64,000 nucleotides of DNA from Nageia nagi. Lineage: Eukaryota > Pinophyta. The notes beneath the pieces were generated by a model, which saw nothing but the letters and a program-made list of their open reading frames with translations, searched no databases and was not told the DNA's origin. The stretch covers positions 125,116,001 to 125,180,000 of the forward strand of contig JBITNC010000001.1 of NCBI GenBank assembly GCA_050084985.1, given 5' to 3'. The position numbers were made by a program, and so were the translations under genes. Shown in pieces: positions 25,601-40,600 of the stretch; the first letter of the stretch is position 1, and the number at the start of each line of letters is the position of its first letter.

Positions 25601-28600
25601 TCAAATATATTTTGTTAATTATTTTTCTATCACGACATATGTGTCGTTTCCTTGTGAAAATTACTAAATATTTTGACATTGTTACACATACATATCAATA
25701 ACTGAATGTAAGTTGGGGACATTTTCTAAATTACTTTACGTCCTAGGATTAAAATATCTATAGTTTAGAATGCAGACACTTTCTACTTCATATGATTTCT
25801 TCCAAAAATATCTCTTTGACATTGAACATTCTTGATGATATTGGGGTTGTATTTTCCACATAGGTGCAAAGAAGATATGTTAGAAGATTTTGGGTCCCAA
25901 GTCTTGAGTCGTAATATTCATCGTAGACATCAAGTCACAAATCACTTTACTTGTGTATCCCATAAATGATTTTGTAAGCATATGATAAGAGAAAATGTGC
26001 ATGTCAAATTTTTATATGTAACTGAACAGGTTGCATTTATATTACTGATAGAAATCTCATTGTTGGTCAATCTGTTTTTCATTCCATGAAAAGAGTATGT
26101 GTTACACGTAAATCCATTCATGAATAGAATTTATTGAATGGGAGTTTTGCTTCTCTTACATACTTTTCTGTGGTGTTTGTTCTTATATTTTTCAAAAAAA
26201 GTATTTCTCCATATGATTGAAAGGGTTGGTGCTTTAGTTGCCACAGCAGACTACGTAAAAAAGATATCTGTTTACTTCTTTATTATAGTGCAAGACAACA
26301 TGAGAAGTCCTAAAAGACTGAATGTTTTCTCATTCTTTTGAGTATGAAACAGCTACTATGTAAAGCCCGTATATTCTGAATTGCAAGTTCTCCTCTATGA
26401 AAGGGGGTGTGCTTTGGATTGGGAGTAACCACTTCTTGATTGATAGGCACCAATTATTGATAGGGGAAGGGAATGGAGTCTGGACCAATGCCTACATACA
26501 ATCAACTGATTCGTCATAGTAGAGAGGAAAAAGACCCCGAGCTTTGAATGCCCTATTATTATTACCTCAGCCCCCCTGTTATTATTATTTAGCGAGGGCC
26601 TGGAATTGTAGTTAGCACCGGGAGTAATAGACCAGGTAATAGACGGAAAGCTGGCTACTCTTTCCTCGGAAAAAGAGCTCTGTATCTAATAGCTTTTGTG
26701 CTAGCACTGCAATTCACTACATCCTGAAGTCAACGTTTGGAGATGCCTATCATAGGATACAACTGATGATTTCTTTTCCATATTCCTCAAACTGGAAATT
26801 TTTGCACCGCTTAGAATTTGACATTTTTTATTTTGAACAATTGAAATAATTTCAGCCTGTTGTATGTGGAGCAGGACTTAACTGTTTAGATTCTATGTTG
26901 TTTGAGACTACCCATTTGTTTTTCTTTAGTAGGGTATTGTGTTAGAATGGTCCTGATGCATATATATTCATGAGATGGTTCGGGTCATAAAGCAAATTGA
27001 CTGTGCAGCACATATTTCAAAAATAGATCTATTGGCAGGATCTCTAACAAATGAGAAACACATGTTTGAGAACTTCTATGCAGAATTTTATAATCTGAAT
27101 TAGTTCCTCGTAGACTGCACGTAATTGTTATTAATCATTATCTTGATGTTCTGAGCTTGTTCAGTGAGGCTAGGAGGCGAAATTGGGTCTTTCCAACCTT
27201 GAAAGAGGTTACTCGAAAGTCATTGGTAAGTTTTCTCTAGAACATAGCTTCTATTGTAACTCATTAGTTCACTACAGAAAAGAAACTTTGAAAGTTGAAA
27301 TATTTGAATAAAAAGCTTTTATTATGAATAGGTAGAAATTGGTTTTCATAATGGATTTCATTGCATTAGGTACCACATTTTAATGCAACTAATTATTATT
27401 ATTATTTTAATCATTGTTTTCTTATTAGATATTGCAACTCATTATGATAGAAAATTAATCTATGAGTCAACAATTAATCTCTATAGAAGCTTTGATCATT
27501 AGGATCTTAATTTTTTTTATATAAAGTCTTATGAATTGAAATGTGAAAAGCAGGAAATGAGATCACATTATGTGAGAAATCAGTTAGAAATCGTAGGTTT
27601 AGTGCCATATTGGTTTGACATCGAACAAGGATTAGCTGTGCGGAACAGAATTGAAATGCAGTCACTCTTTCTTCTTACTGGACCAAATGGTGGTGGAAAG
27701 TCTAGCATACTTAGATCCATTTGTGCGGCAGCACTGCTTGGCATGTGTGGTTTAATGGTTCCTGCTGAAAAAGCTACCATTCCACATTTTGATTCGATCA
27801 TGCTCCACATGCTGTCATATGACAGCCCTGCAGATGGGAAAAGCTCATTCCAGGTATCATGTGTTTCATTTGTTTATTGGTTATGAGCATACCGCCTTTA
27901 TTGCAGTCCTTTTTGAGATAATGCCTTTTTGGGCATCCTATATATGTAACCTATGGTATAACTTTTTTACAAAAGTAAATAGAATCATCATTAGTTGTTT
28001 TCTTATTCACTCAGTCTGTTCATCATATAGGTTTACTCGTTTGAAGAATGTCTTTAGGGCAGTAAGTCCTGAGATGAATTTGTACTTAAATCAATTGTAT
28101 ATCTGATTAGATTTTTCTGTTGGGCATCATAAGTACTGTAAACATATTTCATATATTTCTAAAACTAGACAGGAATCCACATAATGAGTTGTTTTCAGAT
28201 ATGCAGAATATTGTATGGTTTCTACATGTGATTGTGCATGCAAACTTAATAGTTTTATAAAAGTTAATAAGTCTCACCTTATGTTCCTTATCCAACTTCA
28301 ACTGGAAGCAGTGACTCTTCACTTTGCATTTTGATTTTGTTTGATTGGGTCTAATGAAAATGGTCAATACTGTCATGGGCAGGTATTGACCATTGTAGTG
28401 AAACTTGGCCTGAGTCTTGAGCACCCGGCCAAGTCTGGGTTAGCTTGGACTCGGATTTTTTCAAAACACGGGTGAGGCCGTGGTCGAGTCAGTTCTGATG
28501 TTGAGACTTGGTCAGTCCAACAAAAGCACACGGCACAATTTTTTTTTTTAAAAAAAGAAAACTCTTATTTTTCACTTTTCAGTTTGCAGCTGCTGGGAGA

Positions 28601-31600
28601 AGGTTTCGAAAGAGGGCAACAGGCATTCTAAGCTAAAAACATGATTTGTCTCTGTTAGAATGAATTTTCTTAGAGTTGGGAAGAATTGGACATCCACCAA
28701 CACACCCATGTGTTGCATTTGCTTTTGAGCTAAGCAAAATGATTTCTTTATCTTTTACATTCTTTTTGTGGGTTTGTTCTTGATCTAAAATTTGATCATA
28801 TGAATGAAGATCAAATATCATTGGAGTGAGGACTTGGCACATTCTCATGCTTGGGTGGTATTTGGAACATTTTGCTATTGGTTTGTGGAAATTTGTGGCT
28901 AGAAAACAGTCATAAAATAGATCAGTCATCTTTGAGAGGGTATAACTTTTGATAGAGATGTCCAATTGAGTTGATTCTTTTCTCATTGGATAGTGCTCAA
29001 AAATACCTTTCCAATGAGTATATGCATGCCTACGTTTGTTGAAGATTTGATCACCATCCACGTTCATGCTAGCATCTGTGCTAGTGTTTCTGAGGAATTT
29101 GAATGTAGGATTTTGAATTTGATCAGTTTGGCATGTCTATATATCAAAAAAGATCCTATGGACTAATTATTACTTAAAAAGACCAATGCGGACGTTGATG
29201 AAGACCCAGGCATTCACCCGACTGTTCGTATGGCACCTGACCCGGTACCCAACCCTTATACAACTGACATGCCAGCGCCAACATTGAGGCCAACGCTTGT
29301 GCTGGAAAAACAAATCATGTACGGATGGAAGGTGAAGTGTTTCGAGTCCTTTTAAAGCATTTGGAAGTTGGAGAACCGTTGGGAACCTGAAGGGATGTTG
29401 GGTTTGAACTTGTTTATCCCCTTAGTGAGTTTATAAAACAATCCAACAATCTGAGAAGAAAAAACAAGAAACATGAGAGATGGAAATGGCCTAGGGAGGT
29501 GATTCTTGTGTTGATGTTGCTGGTACTACTGCTAGAAGACTGTGAGGCTGTTGTTAGAGACCAAAATGTTGCTAAAAACAAAGAGGGCTTCATAAGAAGG
29601 GAAAATCCTTTCCATTCTCCATGTTATAATATTGATTAAATGATGGATAGTGTCATAGCCATCCTAATCAATTTGTCATAAGCCTAGCATAGGATGAACT
29701 AGATTATAGTCATTCTATACTAATTCATTTCTTATGTACTAAGTAGATCAATGATGTAATAATTGCAGTTGCATTGTTGAGAGCATGTTGTATTTGTGAG
29801 AGGTATAATGTGAGTCTTGTACATGAATAAGAAATGTAGAAAAAAGATAATGTTGTCCAAGAGAGTGATCTGAAGGGAGTTATCAAAGTCTTTCACAAAC
29901 ATGATGGAAGAGGAAGTTATGGATCATGAAATGATAGAAAAGAAAAGAAAATGTTGTTACAAATACTAGCGCCAACGCTAGGCTGAGCGCTAGTGCTGCT
30001 GTAGCAGTGGAAGAAATAAGCATGAAAATGAATTGGTTGAGCTTGGAGGAGCCAAAGGATCATGGGAGATGAAAGTGTGAATGTCCAGAATATCGAGGCA
30101 GCATTTAGACTACTTGTGGTTGTAAGCTTCACCCTTGTATCAATAATAAAATCATGAGAAAGCTATTAAAGGGGATGTACTCTCAAAATAGGGAGAGGAA
30201 CCTCTATAAAAATACTTTTGTTCTTTATGTGGATGTGTATTTATGTTTAAGATTTGTGCATATTAAGAACATAGAGCATTAAGAAAATGAAAGCAATAAA
30301 ATCAAAAATCTGTATGTGATATTTTCTTGTAAGCTATAAGCTTCAGAAAATTATAGATCAGTTCTCCATTTTCTTTCTTTGAATGTTATTTTGGGTGGGT
30401 TATTTTTTCTTTTCAAATTGATAAACTAGGTAGTAGAATTTTGTAAATTTGTAGGCATTAAGCATTTAAATTTAAGTAGCAACATTTAGAAAATTAGAAG
30501 TATGTTATTGTATCATGTATGTTTGTATGTTATTGTTTCTAATTTAATGTTTCTATTTAAATTCAATTTCAGCAGCATCATTTAGCATTTAAATTTTAAA
30601 TTTTAGTGGTAGCATTTAAAATTGTATGTATGTTAGGGTTTCTAGGTTTTGTATGTTATTGTTTTTTATGTTTCCTTCTTGTTGGTTTCCTTGTGTAGCT
30701 GCAGGATAATGGTTGGCATAGGGAAGAAGGATTTTGTTTGGAAATATGGTACAAAAGGGTCCAAAAAGGGGAGGTAATATGCATTTTTATGAGATTAAAA
30801 TGATTGGAGGCATAAACTACCTCAAGTACCACCTAGCCAGAGAAAAGGGGCATGATGTTAAATTATGCCATCATGTTCCCATTGATGCTGAGTGAGAGTG
30901 TAATGCACTTATCGTTGATTATGTTGAGAAAAAGGAATTGAAAAGGAGACACAATGATGTCATGGCAACCCCCCTTGGAGTAGCATACACAACTAGCACA
31001 CATGGGGGCCCTCACCATTTCCTAGGTTTGGACAATGCAATGGCTCCAATGCCTCAGGTGTACACCTTGGGAGTGGCACTCCCAACTCTTTTTTTTATTG
31101 CACATTCCACTCCAAGATCACAACCCACGTTGCAAGGTATGGCCGAATGGAAAGAGGAGAGACATAGGGCAACTAGGAAGGTGATACTCATTTTGGTATT
31201 TTTCAGATTTGTCATTCAATGTGGCAAGGTCTCCATACTGGAGGGGCATGGTAGATGCCATTGTAGTATGCGTTTCAAGATTTAGGCCACCCACCTATGA
31301 TGATTTGAGGGGCCCTCTCCTTAAGGAGTCTATGCAAGACATTTAGACATTTCATGAGAAGTAGCGTGAGACTTAATAGGCAAAGGGTTGCATGATTATG
31401 TTAGATGGTTGGATAGATGGGAGGAGAAAGACGTTGCTCAATTCTTGGTTGCTTCATCTGTTAGCATCGTATTCTTGAGATCAATAGATGCATCTTCCCA
31501 AACGAAGAATGTAGATCTTCTTGCACTGTTGTTGAGTGAGATAGTGAACGAGGTGGGGGCTGCAAATGTTATCCATATCATCATGGACAATGCTTCAACT

Positions 31601-34600
31601 TATGTGGCGACAAGGAAGATCTTGGAAGAGAATATGGACCCCATGTGTGGCTCACTATCTTGATTTGCTGTTGGAGGACCTTGGCAAATTGCCTTGGGTG
31701 ATAGAGGTTACCTAGAGAGCAAATGTTGTGACCAAATATGTTTACAATCATACATGGGTGTTGACTATTATAAGGGAGTACATTGGTGGCAAAGAGATAT
31801 TGCAACTTGGCAATATATAATTTGCCACGACTTTTATTACATTGCAAAGTCTCTTCAATGCACATGTTGATATATATTACAATTTACACCTTTTCTTGGT
31901 CAATATGATTATTTTTAATTCTCATTAACTAACTTAGATTTGATATCTAGGAGGCATTGAAGAAGATGTTTATTGGTGATGAGTGGCTCACGTAGATCAG
32001 AGCTAGGTTCAAAAACATTATTGAATGGAAGAAAGTCTATGATATCATATTTTAGGAGCCCTTCTATAAGGCCATGGAGGAGGCCATCAAGGTACAAACT
32101 ACAACTTGCAAGATTAAGATTTTAACTTTATGTTTTGTTTATTAGAGGAGGCAGTTGCTAATAGTGTGCTACTCAAATACCGACCCATTTGGGATATCAT
32201 TGATTTTGGTTGGACAATCCAACTCCATATCCCTCTTCATGCAACAACATACTTCTTTAATCCCCAATTCTATTTTGGATCAAAAGTTTATAAGGATTAT
32301 GAGGTGATGTAGGGTTTAAGAGTTTGTATTGATTGTTTGGTGGTTGATCCAGGAGTTCGCTTATTGATACAACATGAGCTTCAATCTTATAAAAAAGGAA
32401 AGGGCATCCTTTTGAATTCCTTTGAGTGTGTTAACATGAAATCAACTTTGTTGGCACGTAAGTTATTTAAAGTTGTATCATTTAATCTCAATTTTTATAT
32501 GTGAACTTGTGATGTATTAATTCTTCTTTTTTTATTATTATTTTTTTTCATATTTATGGTGGGAGGATTTTGAATCATATACGCCCAACGTCCAAAATTT
32601 GCGATCCATATCTTATCTCAGCCATGTAGTGCTTTTGGTTGTGAGTGTAATTGGAGTGTTTTTGAGTACATTAACTCCAAGAAGAACACATTAATATAAG
32701 AAAAATTGAATGATCATGTGTTTGTGCATTACAATCTACTCTTCCACCACAAACAAATTGTAGATTCAGACTATAAGACCATTGACCTCGATAAAATTGA
32801 TCCATCCTCTGAATGGATCACAAAGGAGGAGCAACAACAACTTTTAGACGATCCTATTATCCCTTTTGAGGAACTTGAAAAGCTAGTAGAGGAGGCAAGG
32901 GAGCAGGAGGAGCAAAGGGAAGAAGAAGAGGCACATGGATCTAGTTCTGCATCTCAGTCACATAGGAAACTTAGAGCTTATTATAGGTTAAAGGGAAAAT
33001 ATGCTTCCAAATAGTTTGGCACTTTAGAGATTGTGTATTTTGCCGTGGCTTATGAGCACATTTTCTATTGTAAACATTTTGATGAATACAAAAATATGCC
33101 CCTTCTTCTTCATAATTTCTTTGTTGTAGTTTGTATAATGTTGAATGTTGAGTAAGTATGCTTCTAGAAGATGCTAATAACAGTAATGTGCAAGAACAAG
33201 TTTATGTTATCATTGATTTTTTTTTTTTCATTTTTCCTTTTTGTCGAGTCTAACCAAGTTTTTTTCTAAGCCCTATTTTTGAGCCCTAAGGGGACCTTGT
33301 CGAGTTCGAGATTTGCTACAATGGTAATGACTTCCTTCTTACCAACCTGTGTCTACGCGAAGGTATTATTCAAGGAAGTTTCCCTGGATTTCTAAACCCA
33401 ATTATATCTATCTTCCTACTACTATTGTAGAACCAAATATATACCTTTGAGGTCATATGAATGAAATAGTTTTGGAACGTGGAGGATACCTATATCCTTT
33501 TGAGTTGGTCATCATTTTTTTATAGGTTGTGTAAAATCAACTTGGCAATTCTCTAATTAGTCTCCAATCTGTTTCTTTTTTTTTAATATATTTTGCAGAT
33601 ATTGAGATTGAATGGTCGGAGCATAGGTTTCAATCCTTTGCTAAATTTTATATGGTAGCTCATGCTATGACTTATTTATTGGAGAATCTATCTATAAAAG
33701 AAACATTGGCCTTCTATATCAAAGATTGGATAATATTCCTTTTCCATTAGAAGTTTTAAACATCTGATGTACAAGAACTTCTTTCCTTTCATTGTTACAT
33801 TTGGTTTCGAGTGTATTACTAGCTTGATTTATTCTATTCTTGGAGGTTTCAAGCTTAAAATCGTGCAATTGTTTTACACTAGTTGGTTTATATGGGTCCC
33901 TCTCTTGAATGACAACTCTTATATAATTGTAGACACAAAATAAAGAACAATGTATTATGTCTATGAAATGAAAATAGATTAATATCAATATGTAGTATAG
34001 ATTCTAGCAATTAGGATTATACAAACTTATGAGAGGAGATCTAGAGGAAGCTTATGTGGAGGGTGGAGGATTGAAGACTTGCTACTATACAAGTTGTGAT
34101 CTTGGAGGGCAAACCCTAGCTTCCAAATGATAGTTTTGGAGATAATTTTGAATCAATGATATTGAGGATGATTCTATTTTGGATGAGTCTAGAATAGATA
34201 TGTGGACATTTTGGAATGACTTGGTTGACTTGTGGAGATTGTTGAAGTTTGGGACAAAAGCATTTGTGTTTTGAGCCTCCAATGCTAGAGTATTAGGTGC
34301 TTTAGGCTTAGGTGCCATAATATTGGGCGTTATGGCTTGGAGGCATGTTTCAGCTTACACTTCTTTTGGATATGCATTTCGGCTCTTTGATGTTTCTGTG
34401 ATTCAACTACGATAATAAAAGATGATATTGCATTTTTCTTGCTTGATCTTTGATAATGATAATTCTTGAACTTCCATCATATCTGAAATGAGCAATTGGG
34501 AGTGCTTTGTAAATAATTCATAAATTGGATTTTGAGTTTATCGACGTGGACTCACTTAGAATAATGTGCATAGAAGAAAATGATAATTTAAAGTAATTTA

Positions 34601-37600
34601 CGTAGCTTTGATCTACCCAAAGCAGTCCAAATTAACATTTTACATAAATCAAATCAAACACTTAAATTAAACTACAGGTCAACTGCAAATTTATGTCTAC
34701 AATAACCAAGCATATTGTAAAATGTCTCAAATATATGTCGACAATTAGGACTCAATAGCATGTGTTAAAATAAATGTTGTGTAATAATCAAATCATTTGT
34801 GACAACAAATAATAGCCATAAGAAAGCGAGATGCATGCGAATTACAAGAATAGCGAAGCTGGAACGAAGTCGATTAGGGCTTTTCAAGTGTGCGGATTAT
34901 GGATTGTAGATTATCGAAGCTGTAATAAAGCGGTAACAAAGCTGAAATGTAACTAAATGATGTCCGCAATGCAATGAATAAGGCACAAAGCAGACCAAAA
35001 CCTAAGCCTCTGTGCGAATGGGTCAACATTATCACTAGGGATCATGCCAAAGTCAAGGAAGACATCGAAGTTGATCTTGAGATCAAGATAGTTGATAATA
35101 AAGCTTGCATAACAGTCCCAAAAGATATTGTGAATCTTGAAACTGATCGATAAAATAATAGTTTGATAGAAAAGTTTGTGGGATTTAGACCAAGTTTACA
35201 TATAATTCAAAGACGAATATTTGAAAAATGGAAAAGAAAGGAGCGAGTGGATCTAGTGGTGCTGCCAAGAGAATTTTTGCTCTTCGATTTCAAGTGTGAA
35301 GAAGATATGGCAAAGGTCCTAGAGTTAGGGACATGGTTCTGTTGTGCCTGCACAACACCCCCAAAAATTTTGCATTTTTGAGGACCCTCATCATACTGAA
35401 AGACAAAGGCATGAAAAATTTTATAAGTCAAATACATGAGTTTCAAAGCCAAACAAGGATAAATGTGGTATATTTTCATATTCAAGTGAAAACAAGTCCA
35501 AAAATATCATTTTTGTCTTAGGTGCATGTTTTTGGGGACATGCTTTTGCATGTACCAAAAATGGTGCGACCATCTTCATTTTGCATGTATCTTGTCAATT
35601 CTTGCGTTTTCATGTCCAAAATTGCATTTTCATGTCAAAATTGCACCCATCATATGTAAAAGGCATCCCCTTCCATTGCATATCATTTTTGGGGGTCATT
35701 TTGGTCATTTTTTGTGAAATTTAGCATTTTCTGTTCTTGGGCGCAGCCGTGCATGTATTTCATGTAGTGAAAAAAGCACGTACCAAAAAAGGTGCATCTA
35801 AGTGGATGAGGTGTTTCCAACACTTGGCATTTTTTTGGAAAATTGGGAAAAAAGAGCTTGAGTGCATGTTTTTGGGCACATGCTTTTGCATGTACCAAGA
35901 ACGGTGCGCCCACCCCCTCATGTGCATAAAATTGACTAACTATCAAAATTTTGGGACGTCCACTATGGGCTTGTTGTGATTGAAACACAACATCCTCTAA
36001 AATCCTGCGATTTCAGGGACCCTCAATGCACCAATGTATATACTTCGTTTTGTCGTCATCAGTCCCACCCAAGTTGTGTCTCAAAGACCGAGATTCATGA
36101 ACAACTCCTTATAGTTCAAGCCTCTTCCTTCGTCTAGGGTTAGTCATGTCAATTTAAGAATTTCAAAATCTCTAAAAATGGCTAAGTTTGGGAAGGGTAA
36201 AAGTCGATCTTAGGTGAAGTAGGGAGTCTAGGAAGAGTTAAAGCCTGATCAAAGCAAATTGGGCATCTCCAAGGGTTGGCGCATGGTTTTAAAAGACAAA
36301 ATCTTGTCTTTTTGAACCATGCGATTGGACTTGGAGGTCTTCTAGATAGGAGGGAAGGCTCAAGACAGAATTTGGGCATTTGCAAGCCCAACGCATTCCT
36401 CCAGGAGACAAAAGCTTGTCTTTCCTAGGCATGCACCAAATACAGGGAGCAAAATGGACCAAAAGTAAGCACGAAGAACCTAAGACAAAGGCACTACAAG
36501 GTTGGCGCATGGTTTGAAAAGACAAAATCTTGGCTTTTTGAACCATGCAACTTGGCCAGGAAGGCAAGTTGAGCAAGTTTGGAGGTCGGAAAATGAAATA
36601 GTCACCCAGGAGGCTTGTGCATGCTTCAAAAAGACAAAATCTTGTCTTTTTGAACCATGCGCCAAGCCTAGAAAGGTTGCCAGTTTGAGGAACGTGGAAA
36701 ATTTGACAAGTCCTGGACCCGAGAAACTCAAGACCAACTCAAGCATACACAGAGGGGCTGGAACATGGTCTCAAAAGACAAATTCTTGACTTTTTGAGAT
36801 ATGTGCTAAGCCCAGGAAGCCTTTAGGATCTGAGAAAGGTAAAAATTTGGCTAAGGCATGAGTACTTAAAGATCAAATTCTGGAAAACAGGCCAACTGGA
36901 GGCTGACACGCTTCAAAATGACAAAATCTTGTCTTTTTGAACCATGTGACTAGGTTGGATGGATAGGCAAGGCTGGCACATGCCTCAAAAAGTCACAAAC
37001 TTGACTTTTGGGAGCATGTGCCAAGCCCACAGGTTGCCCAGGTTGAAATGAAACATCAAAATTGATAAGTCCAGCCGATTGGAAGACCAGAAATCAGGAA
37101 AAATCAGGTTACTTGGTGAGTTAGGTGATCAAGGTAAGCAAGCATGAAGTTAGGAGACCCAACGTTGGAAGCATACAAACTCCCAGGGTTGGAGCATGGT
37201 TCAAAAAGTCACCTTTGTCTTTTTTTTTCATGCGCCAAGGCAGGTTGAGCATTAAAACCCAAACATTCAGGCATAGGTGACTTTACATGAGTTTCTAGGT
37301 TGACACACATTTCGAGGTTGGCCAGGTGGAAGGCTATGATGAGGTGTGTTAGTAACCCTAGCCGACTAGGGCAAGCTGGAAGCCAAGAGGGCTATAAATA
37401 CAAGCTTGAGGACTTCATTTTCTCAAATTCAAAACTTGCCCCTCTTCTATTCTTGCACCAGGATAGCAGCGAATTGCAAATTTTTGTGCTCAAACATCAT
37501 CATTCATTCATCCTAGGGCTTGCGCAAGCACTTGGGGGGCACGACCCTCCAACGAGGGTGTCATCTTCATCCGGAAACCCAGGTAACATTCTTGAGGAGC

Positions 37601-40600
37601 CACGTTGCAAGTGAGAAAACCATGACCTTCTCTAAGGGCAATTTGGCTTCGGATTTCGCTAGGGATCTTGAGCGGTTGAAATAGGATTGTGTCATCTTCG
37701 TTCGTGAGACACAACAAGCCCTTCCCCAAGGGGCAAAATTCTCGAGAAACGGTTTTGCAACCATCGGAGATATAGATTGGCAAAATGTTGACCCTACGCA
37801 GATGAGGGAGAGCACTCATGGTCTTCCTATCACCGACTTGAAGCAGGATATTGTCTACTTCTCGGAACTCTCCACTTGCACATTAGTCCCATTCACAACC
37901 CCAAAAATTGTGCATGGAAGTCGGTCACCACTGGCAGAAAGGGGAGAGAATCCTTCGAGACATCAAAGGAGACATCATAATGAATTTCAGCCCGGGCGTC
38001 ATCAAAGCAGCATACCAGTGGACCTCTGAAGGAGAAGTTGAATATAGTGAGGCTAGGTCATTAGCTTGTTACCAAGAGACCCTTAGGGCAGTTGTCGCTA
38101 TTAAGAGTTGGATGTTGGAGGAGCATCATGGATTGCAAAGAAACGCACTCATTAATGCTCCTCGCTCCGACTTCTATCTCGTAGTTGAGTTGATGATTCT
38201 CTTGTTGTCCAGAGTCCTTGGGAAGGAAGACGCTTCAAAGTTTAGGAAAGAGTTCTTTGGGTTCATTCTAGAGATCGCCAGAGGAAGGAGGATCAGGCGG
38301 AGCAAGGTGTTGAGCAACTCCATAGCTGATCAATTGTTGTCCTTAGGTATTGCTCGTAAATTCTATCTCAATTCATACCTGGTATACATGTTGCTTCACT
38401 GTAAGTATAGAGCGATAGCTCATGGTGAGACGGATAGAAAGAGGGACCTACTCCATTTGGAAGTGCTACCCCAAATGGAAGTTGGAGAGGAGATGGGATA
38501 GTTTTATGATGAAATACGATGGATGGGAGTACGAAATATACAAGGAACTAAAAGGGGAGATCACGGTTGCTAGGATCTCCAATTCAGCCCAAGATGCTTT
38601 GAAGAAGTATGGGGACTTCTTCCTCCATCACGAACACTATTCCTACATTCGTATACATGGATCAGTTATCCAACCCTATTAATTGCCAAGATTCGTGAGT
38701 AATAGGATGCTATTAATGGAGATGATGAGGCAATTGGCCTTTCTACACAAGCATGGTAGAAGAAATCGGCCACCTCCAATTTGTCGATTGCTGTAGGAGA
38801 ATACCAGTGCAAGTTTTGGACGGATGTGGACACCATGAAAGAAGAGTTGGCCAAATTCAATTTCAAGAAAATGCCTATTGTCGACCACTACGATCCGGAT
38901 TCTAGAATGCATTCGTTCTTCATGAAGGAAAGGAAGAAAACTAAGGAGCATAAGTACTTGTAGACAAGGAGCCTTTCCGGAATATCAGCAATGAGATAGA
39001 AATAAAGAAGATAAGAGAAAGGGTACACAAGGATGCAAATGATCAGCAACATCGTGTCGAAGCTACCATCAACAACAAGATGAATCCGTAGAGATATTTG
39101 TAAAAATTCATAAGATAGCAGCACAAAGCCATCTATCGAGAAGGACAAGGAGCCAATATTCGAGATAGTCCAAAAGAGGGCTCCATTAAAGAGAACCCCA
39201 CAGTCACAAGCTATAGGAACTTCAAGTGAACATGTTGAACAAAGAGAAGAGAGACCCTCAAAGAGAATGGAGAAGAATGCTACTACTATTCCAGAAGTAG
39301 TTGTGGAGACTTATTAGCCATCACCCACGAATGAGTGGGGTGTCAACATGGAGGAGTGTCTAGATGTGTTTAATATGGATGTTGGGGAAGAATTTGGAGC
39401 AGAAGAAAAGAACGACCAGATTGGAGAATGCTCCACTCGCCTAGGGAAAACCCAAACATATGTACACTTAGCTAAGAACGCTATACACATCAAGACCATT
39501 ATAGATGATAAGGAGAATCCGCAATGTCTTGAAGATCGTCGATAGATTAACCAAATCATCAACACAGGTCCGATTGGTCGAAAACATGTAATCATCTCCA
39601 ATGTTGAGGCCATTGCCAAAGATGGTATGATGAAAGATAAAGAGATTAAAGGTCTGAAGAAGGAGTTAGCCACACAAAGGAAGTTGACTAAGGAATTAGA
39701 ATTGGCTAAGGTGCCCATTGAAGAGCTCTGAAAAGTTAAGCCCCTTAAGGAGGGTATGATTGCAATTAAACAAAAGCATATAGAGGAGGTCTTGGTAGTA
39801 ATACATCAGTTCATTGGAGCACTAGAGAGGGTAGCGTTCGAGGAGCAAAAGCTCAAGGATATCATTGTGGAGAGAACCAATCTCCTTAGGATCTTGGATT
39901 CTAGACAGCCTATGATCATGTAGTTCAAGATGACACGGAATCGGGAGCTTGAAGATATAAAGTTTTGTGAATAATATTGGTTTTATTTGGGGGTAGTCAA
40001 CCAAATAAGCACCTGATTTCAGGAGGTGCAAAAGGATGTTCAAAAGCTCAACGACAAGGCAAACACTTGTCTTGAGCAGATGGAGTTCCAGGTAAAGTTT
40101 CTTGACGATGATGCTATCATCCGTGACAAAGACCTTGTAGTGGCGGAAGTGAGACACTTCCTTTATAGTCTGATCATGACTGAGGACATTAATACTTTCC
40201 AGACGACTAGTCACTTGGAGCATTTGCTCAAAGCTCATGCGTGGGAGAAAGACATGATGAGGATTGTGGACAAGGTAGAGCGTGGTGTGTGAAGAATGGA
40301 CCAAGGCTATCAAAGATGCTACATGGATTGGAGCTCACAACTAAATTCTTGGATGATGACTTTGATGGACGTGTAGAGGCGTTGGGCACACCAACTGCCT
40401 AGTCATATTATTTAGTGTCTTTTATATATTATTTGATGGTTATTTTTGGAAACTTTAATTTATTTATTAATAAATTCCTAAGTTTGTGATGGATAAGGAT
40501 TTGCTTCCACAAATTTGGATGATATCTTGTAATGCCATGTGGCATATTTCTGGTGGACCATATTTTATTTCTTGGAAAATGTAATTATGGTTAGGGCAAC

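Larger units (their letters stand above)
35340..37620 (+). mobile_element. LTR/promoter region of an ORF-U element
   Basis: Starts near TGTTGTGCCTGCACAACA. It contains two copies, about 340 bp apart, of GTGCATGTTTTTGGGGACATGCTTTTGCATGTACC (35522 and 35862), then the hairpin array (36280-37238), then a TATA box TATAAATA at 37393-37400 in GGGCTATAAATACAAGC, with ORF-U copy 2 starting 220 bp later. I infer a long U3 followed by R-U5. No matching second LTR was found, so boundaries are tentative. Confidence 0.5.

Noticed and set aside
26488-26550. Functional nuclear rps12 gene
   Set aside because: Only 15 codons match before deletions and a stop, with no targeting peptide; it is a mitochondrial fragment.
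28633-29067. 144-codon minus-strand open frame
   Set aside because: No domain, no family resemblance and no neighbouring transposon signals, so it is listed only as unexplained.
28380-33310. Terminal inverted repeats of the hAT element (candidates near 28430 and 33240)
   Set aside because: Resemblance is limited to a few GACTCG/CGAGTC words with no 8-bp duplication, too weak to call.
36280-37238. CRISPR-like look of evenly spaced palindromic repeats
   Set aside because: Plant nuclear DNA, degenerate repeats, irregular spacing and no cas genes; it is a retroelement promoter repeat.
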